Source: CAIZGX01 sp964385405 (lineage in GTDB: Bacteria > Bacteroidota > Bacteroidia > Flavobacteriales_D > Sanyastnellaceae). Taken from it: a DNA stretch of 15,930 nucleotides. A model generated the notes under the pieces. It did no database searches. It was given only the letters and a program-made list of their open reading frames with translations, and had not been told where the DNA came from. The stretch covers positions 1 through 15,930 of the forward strand of contig CAYLOT010000031.1 of NCBI GenBank assembly GCA_964385405.1. Reading direction: 5' to 3'. Below are positions 15,441-15,930 of this stretch, piece by piece. The translations under genes were made by a program, and so were the position numbers. The stretch's first letter is position 1; each line of letters opens with the position of its first letter.

Positions 15441-15930
15441 TAAAGCCCTTTAATGTAATTGTTAAACGAATCATTAAACGCCGTGCCGCCAGCTGTGCGG
15501 TGTTTGGACAGTTGTTTGAATTCCACCAAAGCCCACAAGACAAATTCCATAAGGAAGGGTACGTCGATGGTTGCAACCTTTGGCTGATACCTGTTCAATA
15601 AAATCACCAAGGGTTCAATGGAAAGGAGCGCTTTCACGTAGGTTTCTTCGTTCGATTCGTCGGTGAGTTCAAATGCGTCTGCTTCGAAAAACCAGTTGAT
15701 GATTTCATCGTAAGGAGTTTCTTGATCTTGCTTCTTCAGTTTTTCAATCTTCGGGAAGTATTGAACGAACAAGGTTTTGGTGGCTTCAGCAATCAGATGA
15801 TTCGCAACAAATGCCGTTCCTTCTTGCTCGCCTTCGTAAACCAATTCAACCTTTCCGGTTATAGATGGAATCATACCCATGAGATCGCTGAAGCGAACAG
15901 TGGTTTTCTTTTCACCGTTCATTAACGCGC
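15440..15930 (-). CDS. Magnesium-chelatase-like AAA ATPase, C-terminal part (continues past the right edge)
   Basis: About 162 residues are visible, with the frame open through the window end. The Met at 15922 is internal: upstream codons (Ala-Leu) continue the family pattern RALxNGEKxTxVRxSD. The visible part contains ALMNGEKKTTVRFSDLMGMI and ITGKVELVYEGEQEGTAFVA, then a helical tail with YDEIINWFFEADAFEL, MEFVLWALVEFKQLSKH and a final GTAFNDSF. This matches, from memory, the C-terminal region of the ~500-residue MoxR/Mg-chelatase-like ATPases widespread in Bacteroidota; the Walker motifs would lie outside. Its molecular role is not established, and chelation of Mg into porphyrin is not implied. 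It converges on carB across the palindrome array. Confidence 0.85.
   Translation of the reverse strand, partial: ALMNGEKKTTVRFSDLMGMIPSITGKVELVYEGEQEGTAFVANHLIAEATKTLFVQYFPKIEKLKKQDQETPYDEIINWFFEADAFELTDESNEETYVKALLSIEPLVILLNRYQPKVATIDVPFLMEFVLWALVEFKQLSKHRTAGGTAFNDSFNNYIKGL

Noticed and set aside
15920..15922. ATG at 15922 (minus strand) as the true start of the AAA gene
   Set aside because: The frame continues to the window edge with codons matching the family pattern, so this Met is internal.

Overview
The window looks like the chromosome of a Bacteroidota bacterium, most likely in or near Flavobacteriales. The evidence is a type IX secretion (T9SS) C-terminal sorting domain, a kinase-less PASTA protein beside an RluD-type pseudouridine synthase, a CarB without its C-terminal allosteric domain, mostly A-rich start regions without Shine-Dalgarno sequences, and promoter-like TAnnTTCG boxes resembling the Bacteroidota -7 box (TAnnTTTG). 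All genes are on the + strand except the last, which converges on them from the right edge.

Region 1 (1-5849) is housekeeping: the 3' part of purL (purine synthesis), then a tight run of a membrane-anchored PASTA protein, a large T9SS-secreted protein and an RluD-family 23S rRNA pseudouridine synthase, with 1-nt overlap or 1-nt spacing.

Region 2 (5850-10235) is a three-gene envelope-spanning export module: an ABC exporter-like inner-membrane protein, an HlyD-type adaptor and a TolC-type outer-membrane channel, closely spaced and probably co-transcribed from a candidate promoter just after the RluD gene. The ABC protein is unusual. Its nucleotide-binding domain is recognisable from end to end, but the Walker A glycines, the Q-loop Gln, the LSGGQ signature and both Walker B acidic residues are replaced, so it may not hydrolyse ATP.

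Region 3 (10236-14649) holds a membrane-anchored SOUL-family protein, a small alpha/beta hydrolase and carB (pyrimidine/arginine synthesis), the last behind its own promoter-like leader with two potential hairpins.

Region 4 (14650-15440) is the most unusual part. Between the stops of two convergent housekeeping genes lies an array of very short palindromes: 16 units on the left and 3 on the right, each with 2-17 nt arms and usually a 3-nt loop, joined by exact 2-nt linkers. They bracket a gene for a four-helix-bundle (23S-IVS/Avd-like) protein. Loops are mostly TNC with CA linkers up to about 14817, and GNA with TG linkers after that, including downstream of the gene, so the array switches orientation once. 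A 58-bp higher-order tandem duplication of four units is visible in it. This looks like a structured nucleic-acid element with an embedded gene for a candidate nucleic-acid-binding protein, and is the best candidate here for an undescribed system.

Region 5 (15440-15930, minus strand) is the C-terminal part of a magnesium-chelatase-like AAA ATPase that runs off the right edge.
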